DNA from: Dehalococcoidia bacterium UBA6627
GTDB taxonomy: Bacteria > Chloroflexota > Dehalococcoidia > UBA2979
Direction: 5' to 3'
Length of the DNA: 64,000 nt
Assembly (NCBI GenBank): GCA_002455955.1
Contig: DKLZ01000086.1
Location: 1-64,000, forward strand
The notes beneath the pieces are model-generated. The model was not told the DNA's origin. It saw nothing but the letters and a program-made list of their open reading frames with translations, and searched no databases. Positions within the stretch are counted from its first letter, which is position 1. Each line of letters begins with the position of its first letter. The position numbers and the translations under genes are program-made. Positions 1 to 8,875 of the stretch are shown piece by piece.

Positions 1-355
1 CACCAAAAAAGGCGGCAACGCGAAAGATCGCGCCAACATTTTGAGGGTCCTGCACCGAATCGAGAGCTAGCCATAACCCCGATTCATCGGTTTTTTCGAT
101 TAATTCATTGAGGTCGATTGGTGCTCGCGCATGAACACACCCAATCGACCCTTGCCTGCGATCAGTTAACTGGCTACTCCTATCGCGGTGTCCGATCGAA
201 ATACCCAATTGCTCGGCAAGTTCGCGAGCCTGACGCCAGGCAGCACCACCTCCGTCGCCCACTAGTTCCAAGCGGATAACATCGCTGGGACGATTCTGCA
301 GCACGGCGATCACGCTGTGAGGATTTCTTAGTTCAAGCACCTTCACCTCATTCAC
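1..355 (-). CDS. TrmH/SpoU-family RNA 2'-O-methyltransferase, 3' part cut by window edge
   Basis: The 5' part of a minus-strand gene runs off the left edge. The reading frame opens with a region like the N-terminal RNA-binding domain of RlmB/TrmH proteins (NPHSVIAVLQ, then a helix and the segment GISIGHRD). It then enters the SAM-binding SPOUT domain with LDSVQDPQNVGAIFR, a close match to the family motif (LD-x-VQDPxNxGAIxR). The family methylates a ribose in 23S rRNA or tRNA. No ATG is available in frame. GTG at 355 is the first start candidate, and GTG at 346 and 340 are alternatives. Which RNA is modified cannot be told from this fragment. Confidence 0.8.
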   Translation of the reverse strand, partial: MNEVKVLELRNPHSVIAVLQNRPSDVIRLELVGDGGGAAWRQARELAEQLGISIGHRDRSSQLTDRRQGSIGCVHARAPIDLNELIEKTDESGLWLALDSVQDPQNVGAIFRVAAFFG

Positions 356-544
356 ATACCACGACTGAAAGATCTTATCCGAACAACCAAAATTCCAGTA
401 ACGCTTGAAAAAGCTACGAACAACGACCAAAGTCTATGACATTAAATAATTTGGGCTTAGCAACATCGCTAATAATCTCGTGCTCTTCTAACCTATCCCT
501 CTTCGTGTGTGAATCATCGCAAATTGAATGGACTGAGGTTGAAC

Positions 545-1288
545 ATGGTCGACTCCGCCAAACCAAACTACGTTTCTCTGGACCTCGCTGACGCCCCCGC
601 AGATCGACCATTTGTCTACACCAATATGGTGATGTCTGCGGATGGAAAAGTCGTCATTGAAGGTACTGAGCGTGGACTTGGTAGCCCAGTCGATCAGCAG
701 CTAATGCGCGAACTTCGTACCAACGCTGATGTCGTGCTCAACGGCGCAAACACACTACGAAAGACCGGTAGCTCATCTCGCCTGAAAGACTCAAGACTCG
801 AATCACTACGTATATCCCGTGGTCAGCCGCCGAACCCAATTGCTGCTGTCCTGTCCAGTTCTGGCGATATACCTCTTGATCGACTTTTCTTCACATCTGA
901 TCAGTTCCGTGCAATCGTCTACCTTGGCGATACGGCATCCTCCGAACGTGTGGCAGCAATTCTGGCGACCGGCCGTGAGCTCGTCGAGGTGCCAGCCACA
1001 AACCCGGTACCTGCCATGTTTCGTCACATGCGTGAAACGCTCGGTGCACAGCGAGTCCTAGTTGAAGGCGGTCCCACACTTAACGGAATGATCTTCGATC
1101 AAGAACTCATCGATGAATATTTCATCACCATCGCCCCTCGACTCGTTGGCGGCGATGAAACAATGACCGCCATCCGTTCTGACCGTGTCTCCACAGCGGC
1201 ACTCGTACAACAACTTAAACTCATATCAGCAGTTACGAATCCGGAAACCGGGGAAATGTACCTACGTTACCGTCGTATCAATTCTTGA
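545..1288 (+). CDS. RibD C-terminal-type reductase (DHFR-like fold)
   Basis: This 247-residue protein is a stand-alone reductase of the RibD C-terminal/dihydrofolate-reductase-like family. Members use NAD(P)H to reduce the ribosylaminopyrimidine phosphate in riboflavin synthesis, or a related substrate. Family signs are SADGKV near residue 31, ADVVLNGANTLR near 61-72 and VLVEGGPTLNG near 180, followed by an APRLVGG segment. The deaminase half of bifunctional RibD is absent. An in-frame ATG lies 36 bases further upstream (509), but homology begins after the internal ATG at 545, which I chose. It is divergent from the methyltransferase, and no other riboflavin gene lies nearby, so the exact substrate is open. 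Confidence 0.75.
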   Translation: MVDSAKPNYVSLDLADAPADRPFVYTNMVMSADGKVVIEGTERGLGSPVDQQLMRELRTNADVVLNGANTLRKTGSSSRLKDSRLESLRISRGQPPNPIAAVLSSSGDIPLDRLFFTSDQFRAIVYLGDTASSERVAAILATGRELVEVPATNPVPAMFRHMRETLGAQRVLVEGGPTLNGMIFDQELIDEYFITIAPRLVGGDETMTAIRSDRVSTAALVQQLKLISAVTNPETGEMYLRYRRINS

Positions 1289-1384
1289 TAGTGAAAGCTC
1301 ACTGTCTAATACCGAATCTAGGACATTCCACCAACATTCGAGCGGCGCCACACTGACAATTTATATAGATTCTGGTGCAACGCA

Positions 1385-2563
1385 TCAGACAGGTGGATGC
1401 TGCCTAACGGGACCGGAAAGCAATGCCTTGACCTTATCTTCGTCGTATCCAAGTAACTCGAGGATTTGACGCGAGTGCTCGCCAGCAAGCGGTGCACCTC
1501 CGGTAGGCGCATTCTCTGAGTTAGATAAGAAAAGAGGGGAACTAATGGCGTGGTGTGTGCCATACAGAACATCATCAACATCGGCAAGCATTCCACGCTC
1601 AACAAAGTAGGGATGTCGGACCGCCTGAGGCATTGTTTTCACTTCACCATAAGCAGCACCGGCCGCATCGAGTCCTTCGACGGCTTCCGCAACTGTCCGT
1701 TCAGCAACCCATGACGCGATAAGTGCGTCCGCTTCTAACCTATTCGCAGGCATATCCGTACCAGCATGGCCGAGACCTTTAGCGAGCTGAGCAAAGTGTT
1801 TCTGAGTCCCGATGTTGATCTGCAGATAGCCATCACGAGCTGGATGGATAGGGTGGCGAAAAGGTTGCCAATTCTCTTCCGTTGCACCATTAAGCGCATT
1901 GCTAGCAGGTTCGGTTAACATTTGCAGCTGGCCATCCATCAACGTTGTATCAACGTGCTGACCTAGACCTGTGCGTTCCCGATCAAGTAAAGCAGCAATG
2001 ATCCCCGTGACGCTGAGGGTTCCCGTAATCAAGTCAGCAACGGTTATACCGGGTGCGAAAGGACTTTCGGTGCTCGCAGCCTGCTGCTGAGTCCAGAGCA
2101 AGCCCGCTTCAGCATGAGCTGATCCACCGAAGGCACGCCGATGAGAGAAGCTATTTCCATGACCGAAGCCAGAGATTGAAGCGAATATTAGGCGTGGGTT
2201 CAGTTCGTGCAGCGTTTGGTAATCAAGGCCAAGCTGACCCATGACCTCTGGTCGAAAGTTTTCAACGACCACGTCAGCACGCAGGGACAGGTCTCTGGCC
2301 ACCTCATGCCCTTCGGATGATCTCAGATCGATCTCAATCGAGCGCTTGCCAAGATTGTTTTCAACAGAACCGGCCGTCCGACGTGGACCGGGATTGCCCT
2401 CAGTCATCGATCCGGCAGGGGCTTGCTGACTAGCTGGTGCATCAACCTTGATCACGTCTGCACCCATATCCGCGAGCATCCTCGTGGCATACGGACCAGC
2501 AACGACACGCGAAAAGTCAACAACAACGGTTCCTTCGAGAATGCGTCGATCAGGCATACACAA
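1385..2563 (-). CDS. CaiB/BaiF family III CoA-transferase, single-domain
   Basis: The 392-residue enzyme belongs to the formyl-CoA/carnitine CoA-transferase family, which moves CoA between carboxylic acids through an aspartyl-CoA thioester. The usual order of blocks is present: an N-terminal start like GTVVVDFSRVVAGPYATR, the ADMGADVIKV block, LGKRSIEIDL near 71-80, ENFRPEVM near 101, and the catalytic Asp at about residue 177 in VADLITG. Length is typical for one domain. The gene lies 18 bases downstream of the aldo/keto reductase on the same strand, so the two are probably co-transcribed. The donor and acceptor acids cannot be read from sequence. Of the six CaiB genes here, this is one of two unpaired ones. 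Confidence 0.9.
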   Translation of the reverse strand: MCMPDRRILEGTVVVDFSRVVAGPYATRMLADMGADVIKVDAPASQQAPAGSMTEGNPGPRRTAGSVENNLGKRSIEIDLRSSEGHEVARDLSLRADVVVENFRPEVMGQLGLDYQTLHELNPRLIFASISGFGHGNSFSHRRAFGGSAHAEAGLLWTQQQAASTESPFAPGITVADLITGTLSVTGIIAALLDRERTGLGQHVDTTLMDGQLQMLTEPASNALNGATEENWQPFRHPIHPARDGYLQINIGTQKHFAQLAKGLGHAGTDMPANRLEADALIASWVAERTVAEAVEGLDAAGAAYGEVKTMPQAVRHPYFVERGMLADVDDVLYGTHHAISSPLFLSNSENAPTGGAPLAGEHSRQILELLGYDEDKVKALLSGPVRQHPPV

Positions 2564-2581
2564 CTCCTCCTACAAGCACCA

Positions 2582-3517
2582 TTATTGCGTCAGCCCATCC
2601 ACCTCGGCGCGTTCTTCGGAGCTAAGTATCCAATCGGCCGCGGTGGCATTTTTGGTGACTTGCTCTGGCTTCGTAGCACCAGCGATCACGCTTCCAACAG
2701 CCGGATGAGAAGCCAACCAACTGAACGCCAGTTCTAGAAGAGTGTGTCCACGCTCAACGGCATAGGGTTCCAGTTTCTCGACGATGTCGAAATTGGCCTC
2801 TGTCAGTGATCGCTCAGCCATTGGGCCTTCAGCTAGTCGTGTACCTTCAGGTGCCATCTCACCACGCTTGTACTTACCTGTTAACAGACCACTCGCTAGC
2901 GGGAAATAGGGCAACATACCCAAGCCAAATTCTTGTGCTGCTGGTACCACTTCATCCTCTACAGCACGCTTGATCAGGCTCCATTCATTCTGTGCCGAAA
3001 TAAAGGGGGACAAGTTATTCTGCTTCGCGATCCAGTGAGCACTTGCTATCTGCCAGCCCGCGTAATTCGAATTACCCAAATAGCGAACTTTGCCCGACCG
3101 CACTAAATCATCAAGGGCACGCATCGTCTCTTCCAACGGTGTTTCCGGATCTGGAAAATGGACTTGATACAGGTCAATGTAGTCCGTATCCAAACGACGA
3201 AGGCTAGCTTCAACGGCTTCCATGATGTGATTGCGTGAGGTGCCTTTCGACATCGGACCATCACCCATCTGTCCCGCAAATTTAGTCGCAAGCACAACCT
3301 GATGTCGCTTGCCTTTGAGTGCCTTACCCATCAATGTCTCAGAGGCGCCATCACCACCGTATATGTCAGCCGTGTCGAGTAGGTTGATACCTTCTTCGAT
3401 CGCTTGATCGATGACAGCTGTCGTCTGATTAAGATCGCAACGCCGACCGAAATTATTGCAACCAATTCCAACAACAGACACTTCGAGACCAGAATGCCCA
3501 AGTCTTCGATAGTTCAC
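2582..3517 (-). CDS. Aldo/keto reductase
   Basis: This 311-residue cytosolic (beta/alpha)8 oxidoreductase uses NADPH to reduce aldehydes or ketones. The catalytic tetrad is visible: Asp and Tyr in LDTADIYGG, Lys in VVLATKF and His in DLYQVHFPDP. The C-terminal cofactor region carries SVIAGATKPEQV. I chose the GTG at 3517 because it has a strong ribosome-binding site (GGAGGG, about 6 bases away) and starts at VNYRRLGHSGL, the usual family beginning. An upstream ATG at 3571 would add 18 unrelated residues. It is first in a two-gene unit with the CaiB gene. The substrate is unknown, and the family resembles YajO/Tas-type reductases. Confidence 0.88.
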   Translation of the reverse strand: MNYRRLGHSGLEVSVVGIGCNNFGRRCDLNQTTAVIDQAIEEGINLLDTADIYGGDGASETLMGKALKGKRHQVVLATKFAGQMGDGPMSKGTSRNHIMEAVEASLRRLDTDYIDLYQVHFPDPETPLEETMRALDDLVRSGKVRYLGNSNYAGWQIASAHWIAKQNNLSPFISAQNEWSLIKRAVEDEVVPAAQEFGLGMLPYFPLASGLLTGKYKRGEMAPEGTRLAEGPMAERSLTEANFDIVEKLEPYAVERGHTLLELAFSWLASHPAVGSVIAGATKPEQVTKNATAADWILSSEERAEVDGLTQ

Positions 3518-3847
3518 GCGCACCCTCCGTACTGCCCCGACCAATTTACTAGCTGTTACATCACGGGACATTGTATTTGTTCTAGTTCTAGAAGCCGTGC
3601 GGGGTATAGCTCAGCTCAAATCGATCTCAGAACAACATACATTTACAAAATAGTGTTGCTGCCTTGTCATGCTGTCGCTATAGGCCTCATATAGCCAATT
3701 AATCTGCAATACGCTGACTAATATCCACCTCAAACAATCATTCGCTGCGATAAACTCGACCAAAGCGATGGACTCAGGCGATAACAACATACGCTCAAGC
3801 CGCAAGTTACTACCAAAACAACGAAGTAGAACAAGAACGGAGTAATC
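3518..3847. other. Divergent intergenic region, no gene seen
   Basis: This 330-base gap separates the divergent aldo/keto reductase and DinB-like genes and must hold both promoters. I see no convincing -35/-10 pair, RNA gene or short coding frame. The phrase ggggtatagctcagc at about 3601-3614 recalls the start of a tRNA, but no D-loop, anticodon stem or T-loop follows. Confidence 0.5.
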
Positions 3848-4372
3848 ATGGACGCAACTGATGCTATGAAAAATGGTTTGACAAGCATGCATGATCTGTT
3901 GGATTCCGCTGTTGATCGAATGACAGTCGATCAACTCAATTTCCGTGCTAGTGAGGGTGGAATTACCGCCTTTTTCTCACTGTGGCATTACGTCCGCACT
4001 GAGGACAACATCGTCAACTTTGTAATCCAGCGCCAAAACACGGTTTGGTTAAACGGAGGCTACGACGAGTTGTTCGGTCTCCCTCGGACATCGCAAGGCA
4101 CCGGCATGACCGATGCCGAGGCGCGTGAGGTGCGAATTGAAGACCTCGATAGTTGGTTCGAATATCAGCGTCAGGTATGGGCTGCGACCGATACCTACCT
4201 CGAAACACTCGATGCCAATTCGATGGAGGACATTCGAGTGACAATCAAGCCAGTAGGCGAAATGCCGCTTTGGAATGCTCTATGGGGTATGTGCCTTTCA
4301 CATGGATATCGCCACGTAGGTGAGATCGAGTTCGCACGTGGAATCCAAGGGATGGGTGGGCTCTTAATCTAA
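3848..4372 (+). CDS. DinB/DUF664-like four-helix protein
   Basis: This 174-residue protein has the DinB-like pattern of a helical bundle with His residues that can bind a metal: LWHYVRTEDNIVN near residues 45-57, and SHGYRHVGEIEFARG near the C terminus. Proteins of this superfamily include thiol transferases that use mycothiol or bacillithiol, and many members of unknown job. The start ATG has GGAG eight bases upstream. It stands alone between two divergent or convergent neighbours, so context does not help. Function is not assigned. Confidence 0.7.
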   Translation: MDATDAMKNGLTSMHDLLDSAVDRMTVDQLNFRASEGGITAFFSLWHYVRTEDNIVNFVIQRQNTVWLNGGYDELFGLPRTSQGTGMTDAEAREVRIEDLDSWFEYQRQVWAATDTYLETLDANSMEDIRVTIKPVGEMPLWNALWGMCLSHGYRHVGEIEFARGIQGMGGLLI

Positions 4373-4459
4373 CCACTGCACGACAGTCAAGAGCGAAGGA
4401 AACAATTCGAATCGAGGCGAAGGCACAGCCAACCGAGTAACAAACGGGCAGATGCCCGA

Positions 4460-4963
4460 CTACTCCTCGACGCTCTTCTTTTTATAGTGAAGCTTTCGAG
4501 CCGTTTTAGCTACACGACGTTTCACTGTTTCTTCGCGAGTAGTGCCCTCGACACCAATTCGATCTCCTATGTCCTTATCGGCAGGGTCGAATGCAACTGG
4601 ATTGTACCCAGCACGAACAACGAACTCCGCCTCCCTCTCCTTGCGGTATTCGTATTTCTCGAGTTCCTCCACGGAAAGCGCTTCCTTCGGTTTGCGCTTG
4701 GTGATCTCAGGGTGCTCACCTGGTCGTGCCCCACGAATATTCGGCTGTGTGACCTTCTTGCCCAGGTGCCAATAACCACCATCATCGGGAAGCCGACGTG
4801 GATGACCGTCACGGAATGTGAACGCTGACCATTGCCTCGACATCACGCGCTTCGATTCCGCATCACAACTGGGGCACGGTTGTTCAGATGACGCTTCTCG
4901 CGATGGACGGAGTAATTCAAACCGAATTTCACACTCGGCACACTGATATTCGTATATAGGCAT
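4460..4963 (-). CDS. FmdB-family zinc-ribbon protein
   Basis: The 167-residue product opens with MPIYEYQCAECEIRFE and a second CPSC pair, the four-cysteine zinc ribbon of the FmdB regulatory-protein family. FmdB-type ribbons are found in small proteins next to formamidase and many other genes, and their role is poorly known. The ribbon spans about residues 1-45. The remaining 120 residues are charged and rich in Lys and Glu, longer than the usual 70-110-residue member. I chose ATG 4963 because the family always begins at MPxYEYxC. An upstream ATG at 4990 adds nine residues without similarity. Confidence 0.8.
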   Translation of the reverse strand: MPIYEYQCAECEIRFELLRPSREASSEQPCPSCDAESKRVMSRQWSAFTFRDGHPRRLPDDGGYWHLGKKVTQPNIRGARPGEHPEITKRKPKEALSVEELEKYEYRKEREAEFVVRAGYNPVAFDPADKDIGDRIGVEGTTREETVKRRVAKTARKLHYKKKSVEE

Positions 4964-5269
4964 GTGTCGAACGCCTCCCATGTCCCACATTCGACTATAT
5001 AGCTGATCCGAATGGGGAGCGCTTACATGATACGAGAGTATCGGATGCGATGAACTCCCCTATCAGGTAATACAAACTATCCGATGCACTAGAAACATAT
5101 GCAAGCATGGCTCTACTGTTGACGCGATACCATCACAGCTGTCCTTGCTCTTAGGAATCGCAGAAACAGCAAAGTTCCCCAGCGAACTTGATCGACTTCA
5201 GGGTTAGGACTATTAGTCGGTTGAGCCAGAGCGAGCGCGAGTTAGAATTCAGCTGTCGGAGGACAACAG
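4964..5269. other. Divergent intergenic region, no gene seen
   Basis: This 306-base gap separates the divergent FmdB-like and DUF2795 genes. Two near-identical ten-base strings (tatcggatgc at 5039 and tatccgatgc at 5088) occur 49 bases apart, but they are too short to call an operator. No RNA gene or short coding frame was found. Confidence 0.5.
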
Positions 5270-5512
5270 ATGCCAGTGACACCACATGCAACTAAACAAG
5301 ACTATGAGCTCGCCTTTAAGGGTTTCCATTACCCGATCTCAAAAGCTGCCATTATCAACATGGGTCGTGACAAAGGCGGAATCGATCGCGAGGTCGCACG
5401 AGTACTCGCGGATTTACCTAACCGACGCTACGCGAATATAGACGAGCTCAAGGATGCAGTGCGTGCCGTTTACCGCGATAAAGGTGTCACTGACGATAAT
5501 CAGCCAGTCTGA
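5270..5512 (+). CDS. DUF2795 family small protein
   Basis: This 80-residue protein fits the DUF2795 pattern: a LAFKGFHYPISKAAII segment (about residues 14-29), a short acidic/Gly stretch, then VLADLPNRRYANIDELKDAV, a helix-strand-helix ending. The family is widespread in Actinobacteria and Chloroflexota, and its function is unknown. A perfect GGAGG lies eight bases before the ATG. It is a single-gene unit, convergent with the FKBP gene. Confidence 0.7.
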   Translation: MPVTPHATKQDYELAFKGFHYPISKAAIINMGRDKGGIDREVARVLADLPNRRYANIDELKDAVRAVYRDKGVTDDNQPV

Positions 5513-5570
5513 ACGATTCGAATAGCTCGATAATCTGGTTAGGGTTGACCTACTCCGGACCCCTGTGGCG

Positions 5571-6152
5571 CTACTTGATTACCATCATTTGAATTTCAAA
5601 CGTAAGAATCTCCCCGGCTAGCTGATGATTAGCATCAACGGTTACTGTGCTATCGCTAACAATCGTCACTACCGCTGGAATTCCAGACACAGACACCTGA
5701 TCTCCGACTTTGATCCCCTCTGGCGCCTGAGAAATCGGAAATTCAACAATAAGCGCTGGGTCGACCTCGCCATAAGCTTCTGCCGGCTCAAGACGCGCCA
5801 TCACGGTATCGCCAACAGACATACCACGTACTGCATTATCGAAACCGGCGATCATTTGTCCGCTCCCAATAACAAATTGAAGAGGGTCACGATTGAGAGA
5901 AGAATCGAAAACATCACCGTTCTCAAGAGTGCCACGATAGTGCACTTCGACACTGTCACCGATTTCAGCTATTCGACCGCGGTCATCTTTACTCAACGTT
6001 GCCTGTGCTTCAGAGGTTCGTATCAAAGAGGTTTCATTAGTCCCAGAAGAAGGCGCAGACGTGTTTTCGTCACCACAAGCTACGAACAGCGCTGCGACTG
6101 CACCGAATGCAACTGGTACCAATCGAAGTGTGAACCATCTAAGATTTACCAT
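5571..6152 (-). CDS. FKBP-type peptidyl-prolyl isomerase, lipoprotein
   Basis: This 193-residue exported protein begins with a signal peptide ending in a lipobox-like FVAC, with the lipidated Cys at residue 26, followed by an S/T-rich linker. An FKBP domain of SlyD type comes next, with GDSVEVHYRGTLENGDVFDSS near residue 66, a FVIGSGQMIAGFD segment, and an AEAYGEVD stretch leading into an inserted flap and a final EILTFEIQMM strand. The family interconverts Xaa-Pro peptide bonds and acts as a chaperone. The lipid anchor places it on the outer face of the cell membrane, where it would help fold exported proteins. It is divergent from oligoribonuclease. Confidence 0.88.
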   Translation of the reverse strand: MVNLRWFTLRLVPVAFGAVAALFVACGDENTSAPSSGTNETSLIRTSEAQATLSKDDRGRIAEIGDSVEVHYRGTLENGDVFDSSLNRDPLQFVIGSGQMIAGFDNAVRGMSVGDTVMARLEPAEAYGEVDPALIVEFPISQAPEGIKVGDQVSVSGIPAVVTIVSDSTVTVDANHQLAGEILTFEIQMMVIK

Positions 6153-6240
6153 CGCTCGACAGTATCACGCTAAGGCGTTGACCTGAGAACAACGTGTTCA
6201 GGACATGACGCTCGCTATTAGTCAAGGGTAGGCTCGGCTC

Positions 6241-6795
6241 ATGTCAGAACCGAACTCACAAAACCTCATATGGATAGACCTTGAGATGACAGGACTTACC
6301 CCAGGACGTGATGTCATTATTGAGATCGCCACACTCGTCACCGATGCTTATCTGAATATCATCGCCGAAGGCCCCGTTCTGGCAATCAAACGAAGCCCAG
6401 AAGAACTGGCCTTAATGGATGAATGGAACCTAAAGACGCACACAGGATCGGGACTGATAGAGCGGATCCAGAATGCATCGCACGATATAACTGCGGCCGA
6501 GAAAAAGACCCTTGAGTTCGTACGAGATTGGACTCCACCGAACAAATCACCTCTTTGCGGTAACTCGGTTCCTCATGATCGCCGTTTCCTTCGCATAGAG
6601 ATGACCGAGCTCGAAGCGCACTTCCATTACCGAAGCGTAGATGTCAGCACAATTAAAGAACTCGCCTCCCGCTGGTATCCCAAACAAATGCAAGCCCCTG
6701 CGAAACAAGGTGCGCATAAGGCTCTAGGTGACATTCGCGAGAGCGTAGAAGAGTTACGCTGGTATCGAGAACATTTATTTGTTGCCTCGAGATAA
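6241..6795 (+). CDS. orn: Oligoribonuclease
   Basis: This 184-residue DEDDh 3'-5' exonuclease finishes RNA decay by cutting two- to five-base RNA to mononucleotides. All acidic residues are present: Asp and Glu in WIDLEMTGL (residues 12-20), Asp in [11 protein letters not shown], and the His and Asp of [10 protein letters not shown] near the C terminus. DVSTIKEL, another fixed block of the family, precedes the last motif. Length matches the E. coli enzyme (about 181). It is followed on the same strand by a CaiB gene after 140 bases, so co-transcription is possible but not shown. Confidence 0.93.
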   Translation: MSEPNSQNLIWIDLEMTGLTPGRDVIIEIATLVTDAYLNIIAEGPVLAIKRSPEELALMDEWNLKTHTGSGLIERIQNASHDITAAEKKTLEFVRDWTPPNKSPLCGNSVPHDRRFLRIEMTELEAHFHYRSVDVSTIKELASRWYPKQMQAPAKQGAHKALGDIRESVEELRWYREHLFVASR

Positions 6796-6935
6796 AAATG
6801 AGGACTGACCTGAGGCATAACGAAATTGACGAGTTCGAACTTTGACCAGTGCAGAACAGATACTCCACTGGCACGAACAGCGGCCGTTACAGCCTCGCTA
6901 AGCAACTCTCGTTAGCAGATCCGAGGAGACTCTCT

Positions 6936-8222
6936 GTGTCTGATGGCCCACTTAGCGACATTCGCGTATTAGAGTTCTCTTTGATCGTCGCAATGCCATT
7001 TAATGGCGTCTTGATGTCCGACTTTGGTGCAGATGTAGTCAAAGTAGAGCCACTGACCGGCGATCCTTACCGCTCGGCTGGGGCAATCGTTGCTAGCGAA
7101 GGTAAAAGGTTTCAATCATTAAACCGAGGCAAACGGAGCCTAGCGATCGACCTTGCAACGAAAGCAGGGCGAGAGCTGCTCTATCGTATCCTGCCTGATT
7201 TCGATGTTGTCACAATAAACTACCGTCCAGGCGTCGCGGAACGCCTGGGCATCGATTATGAAACTTTGAGCGAAATCCATCCAGCGCTGGTCTACGGAGA
7301 CCTCACAGGGTTCGGCCCAAGTGGACCGATGGCTGGAGCCGGAGCAACCGATCTGGCTGCAGCAGCCTACGCAGGATTGGTAGTGTCCAGTAACAAAGTC
7401 GGTCCCAGTGGTGAACCACAAGGGGTGGCTCCACCGATTGCCGACTATCTCACCGGCCTAGGGATCGGTATGGCAGTGGTAGCTGCCTTACGTCATCGTG
7501 ATCGCACAGGGGAAGGGCAACTGATCGAGGGCTCACTGCTGCGTTCAGCACTGGCAATTCAGGATGTAGCGGTGATGCGTCATCCAATTACAGATGTCAC
7601 CATGCGCGACCCAATGATCGAAGACCTGCAAAAGATGCGCGCAGATGGCGCCTCCTATCCCGAGCAACTTACTAGACGCAACGAACTCATCGACTCTGGC
7701 GCCGGGCCACCTCGACTTTATTACCGATCTTATGTCGCAAAAGACGGCGCTATTGTCCTCGGATGTCTTACGAAAACCAATAGAGACGGCGCACGTAATG
7801 TACTCGGAATGAACCATGACCGAAGCGATGATCCCGACTTCGACGCACGCGATCCAGACAGCAGGGCAGAGACAGACATATGGGTTGCCGAAGTAGAGAA
7901 TCGCATGCGCAAAGAAACAGTCGCTCATTGGCTGGCAGTATTCCGAGAAGCCGGTGTTCCATGCGCGCCTGTGCAATTTCCGGAAGAGATGGCCGATGAC
8001 CCTCAGGTCGAGGCGCAGAAACTCATGGTCAATCTCGAACACGAAATCACAGGACCACAACGAGTGGTAGGGCCGATCGTATCGATGTCCAAGACTCCGC
8101 TAACAGCACACCGTGCTTCTCCACCACTAGGGCGACATACCACTGAAATCCTCGAAGAGTCTGGAATCACATCAGTCGAGATCGATCAGTATCGTAAGCA
8201 GAAAGTCATCGGCGGCGAATAA
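6936..8222 (+). CDS. CaiB/BaiF family III CoA-transferase, single-domain
   Basis: The enzyme has about 428 residues from the GTG at 6936. I chose that start because GAGGAG lies seven bases before it and homology begins immediately with SDIRVLEFSLIVAMP. An ATG at 6849 would add 29 unrelated residues. Family blocks are SDFGADVVKVEP, NRGKRSLAIDLA, NYRPGVAERLG and the catalytic Asp at residue 170 in IADYLTG, matching the usual position near 169. The C-terminal part is somewhat longer than in its neighbours. It is unpaired, lies downstream of orn and is convergent with the selenoprotein unit. Its CoA donor and acceptor are unknown. Confidence 0.88.
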   Translation: MSDGPLSDIRVLEFSLIVAMPFNGVLMSDFGADVVKVEPLTGDPYRSAGAIVASEGKRFQSLNRGKRSLAIDLATKAGRELLYRILPDFDVVTINYRPGVAERLGIDYETLSEIHPALVYGDLTGFGPSGPMAGAGATDLAAAAYAGLVVSSNKVGPSGEPQGVAPPIADYLTGLGIGMAVVAALRHRDRTGEGQLIEGSLLRSALAIQDVAVMRHPITDVTMRDPMIEDLQKMRADGASYPEQLTRRNELIDSGAGPPRLYYRSYVAKDGAIVLGCLTKTNRDGARNVLGMNHDRSDDPDFDARDPDSRAETDIWVAEVENRMRKETVAHWLAVFREAGVPCAPVQFPEEMADDPQVEAQKLMVNLEHEITGPQRVVGPIVSMSKTPLTAHRASPPLGRHTTEILEESGITSVEIDQYRKQKVIGGE

Positions 8223-8349
8223 CGGACTACCGCCTACCCCTCAACTGACAAAAGCAACATTCATGATGAGCGAGAATTGACATTTCAAAAGAGAGCATGT
8301 CCATCAAATGTCGCGTTGCTGCGACAGTGCTTCATCGAACTAGGTGACA

Positions 8350-8871
8350 TCAGTCGATCAGTGCCACGAGGATCGAATCAAACACTGCCTCTGCCTTCTC
8401 TCTCATCTCTTCGTCAGTCGCATCCTGAATTGGATGTTGGACGAACAGCCGCTCTACCTCGGGTAGCCCCAGCGATTCGGCTTGTGCGGTAGCAGCATCG
8501 CAAAACTCGGTCGACGCAATAAAGACCGATGGAATGCTCTGAATTTCGAACCAAACCGTGTCGTGCACACTGCACGTTGTACAAGAACCTCAGTCGGCAA
8601 GTGCTTCGATAACGAATCCACATTCCTCAGCGATCTTCCGCCGCAGGTCTTCCGGTGCGGGTTTCGTAAAAGTCGGTTTGCTATAGCGCTTGACCTCGAT
8701 CTCAGGCAATCGTTCGTTGAAAAGTTCCTCTAGGCGATCGAGCAGCACATTCCCTCGCGGTTTTGAAATGTCGAGGAGGCCCACCGTGCCACTAATGTGC
8801 TCCGGGCGGGGCGTCAGCTCACGCCTGATCGGTACCCGCTCATCCGTAGGGTCTAGAATTTGTAACGACAT
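8350..8871 (-). CDS. UGSC-family selenoprotein (in-frame UGA read as selenocysteine)
   Basis: One 173-residue frame is split by a single TGA at 8590-8592. Read through as selenocysteine (residue 94), it gives A-L-A-D-U-G-S-C-T-T-C-S-V-H-D, the U-G-S-C signature for which this family is named; Cys100 follows. The frame continues without a stop for another 79 residues. Residues on both sides of the UGA fit one domain, including VGLLDISKPRGN near 30-41, AEECGFVIEALAD before the UGA and TVWFEIQSIPSVFIAS after it. A SECIS-like hairpin follows the UGA. The start ATG lies four bases after the stop of the thioredoxin-like gene and uses GAGGAG at that gene's end, so translation is coupled. The family function is unknown; the Sec/Cys pair suggests redox work. 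An ordinary gene caller would report two short fragments. Confidence 0.9.
8559..8583 (-). promoter_or_regulatory. Bacterial SECIS-like hairpin after the UGA codon
   Basis: In the mRNA, seven bases after the UGA come UGU, a four-base bulge, then CGUGCA-GUG-UGCACG, a perfect six-base-pair stem with a three-base loop, closed below by ACA pairing with UGU. The loop starts with G and lies about 20 bases after the UGA. This fits the general bacterial SECIS layout (a short loop with an early G, 16-37 bases from the UGA) that recruits SelB. It also codes for the residues after Sec. Confidence 0.7.
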
Positions 8872-8875
8872 TGCA

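Noticed and set aside
414..611. Minus-strand 65-codon frame over the RibD-like start
   Set aside because: Antisense to the coding frame, basic Arg-rich composition, no similarity; a shadow.
3601..3690. tRNA-like start ggggtatagctcagc
   Set aside because: No acceptor-stem partner, anticodon stem or GTTC-type T-loop follows in the next 90 bases.
5039..5097. Two ten-base near-repeats as an operator
   Set aside because: One mismatch, direct not inverted, 49 bases apart; expected by chance in a window this size.
8590..8592. TGA as a true stop or sequencing error, giving a truncated pseudogene
   Set aside because: The exact U-G-S-C position, the uninterrupted frame on both sides and the following hairpin make selenocysteine the better reading.
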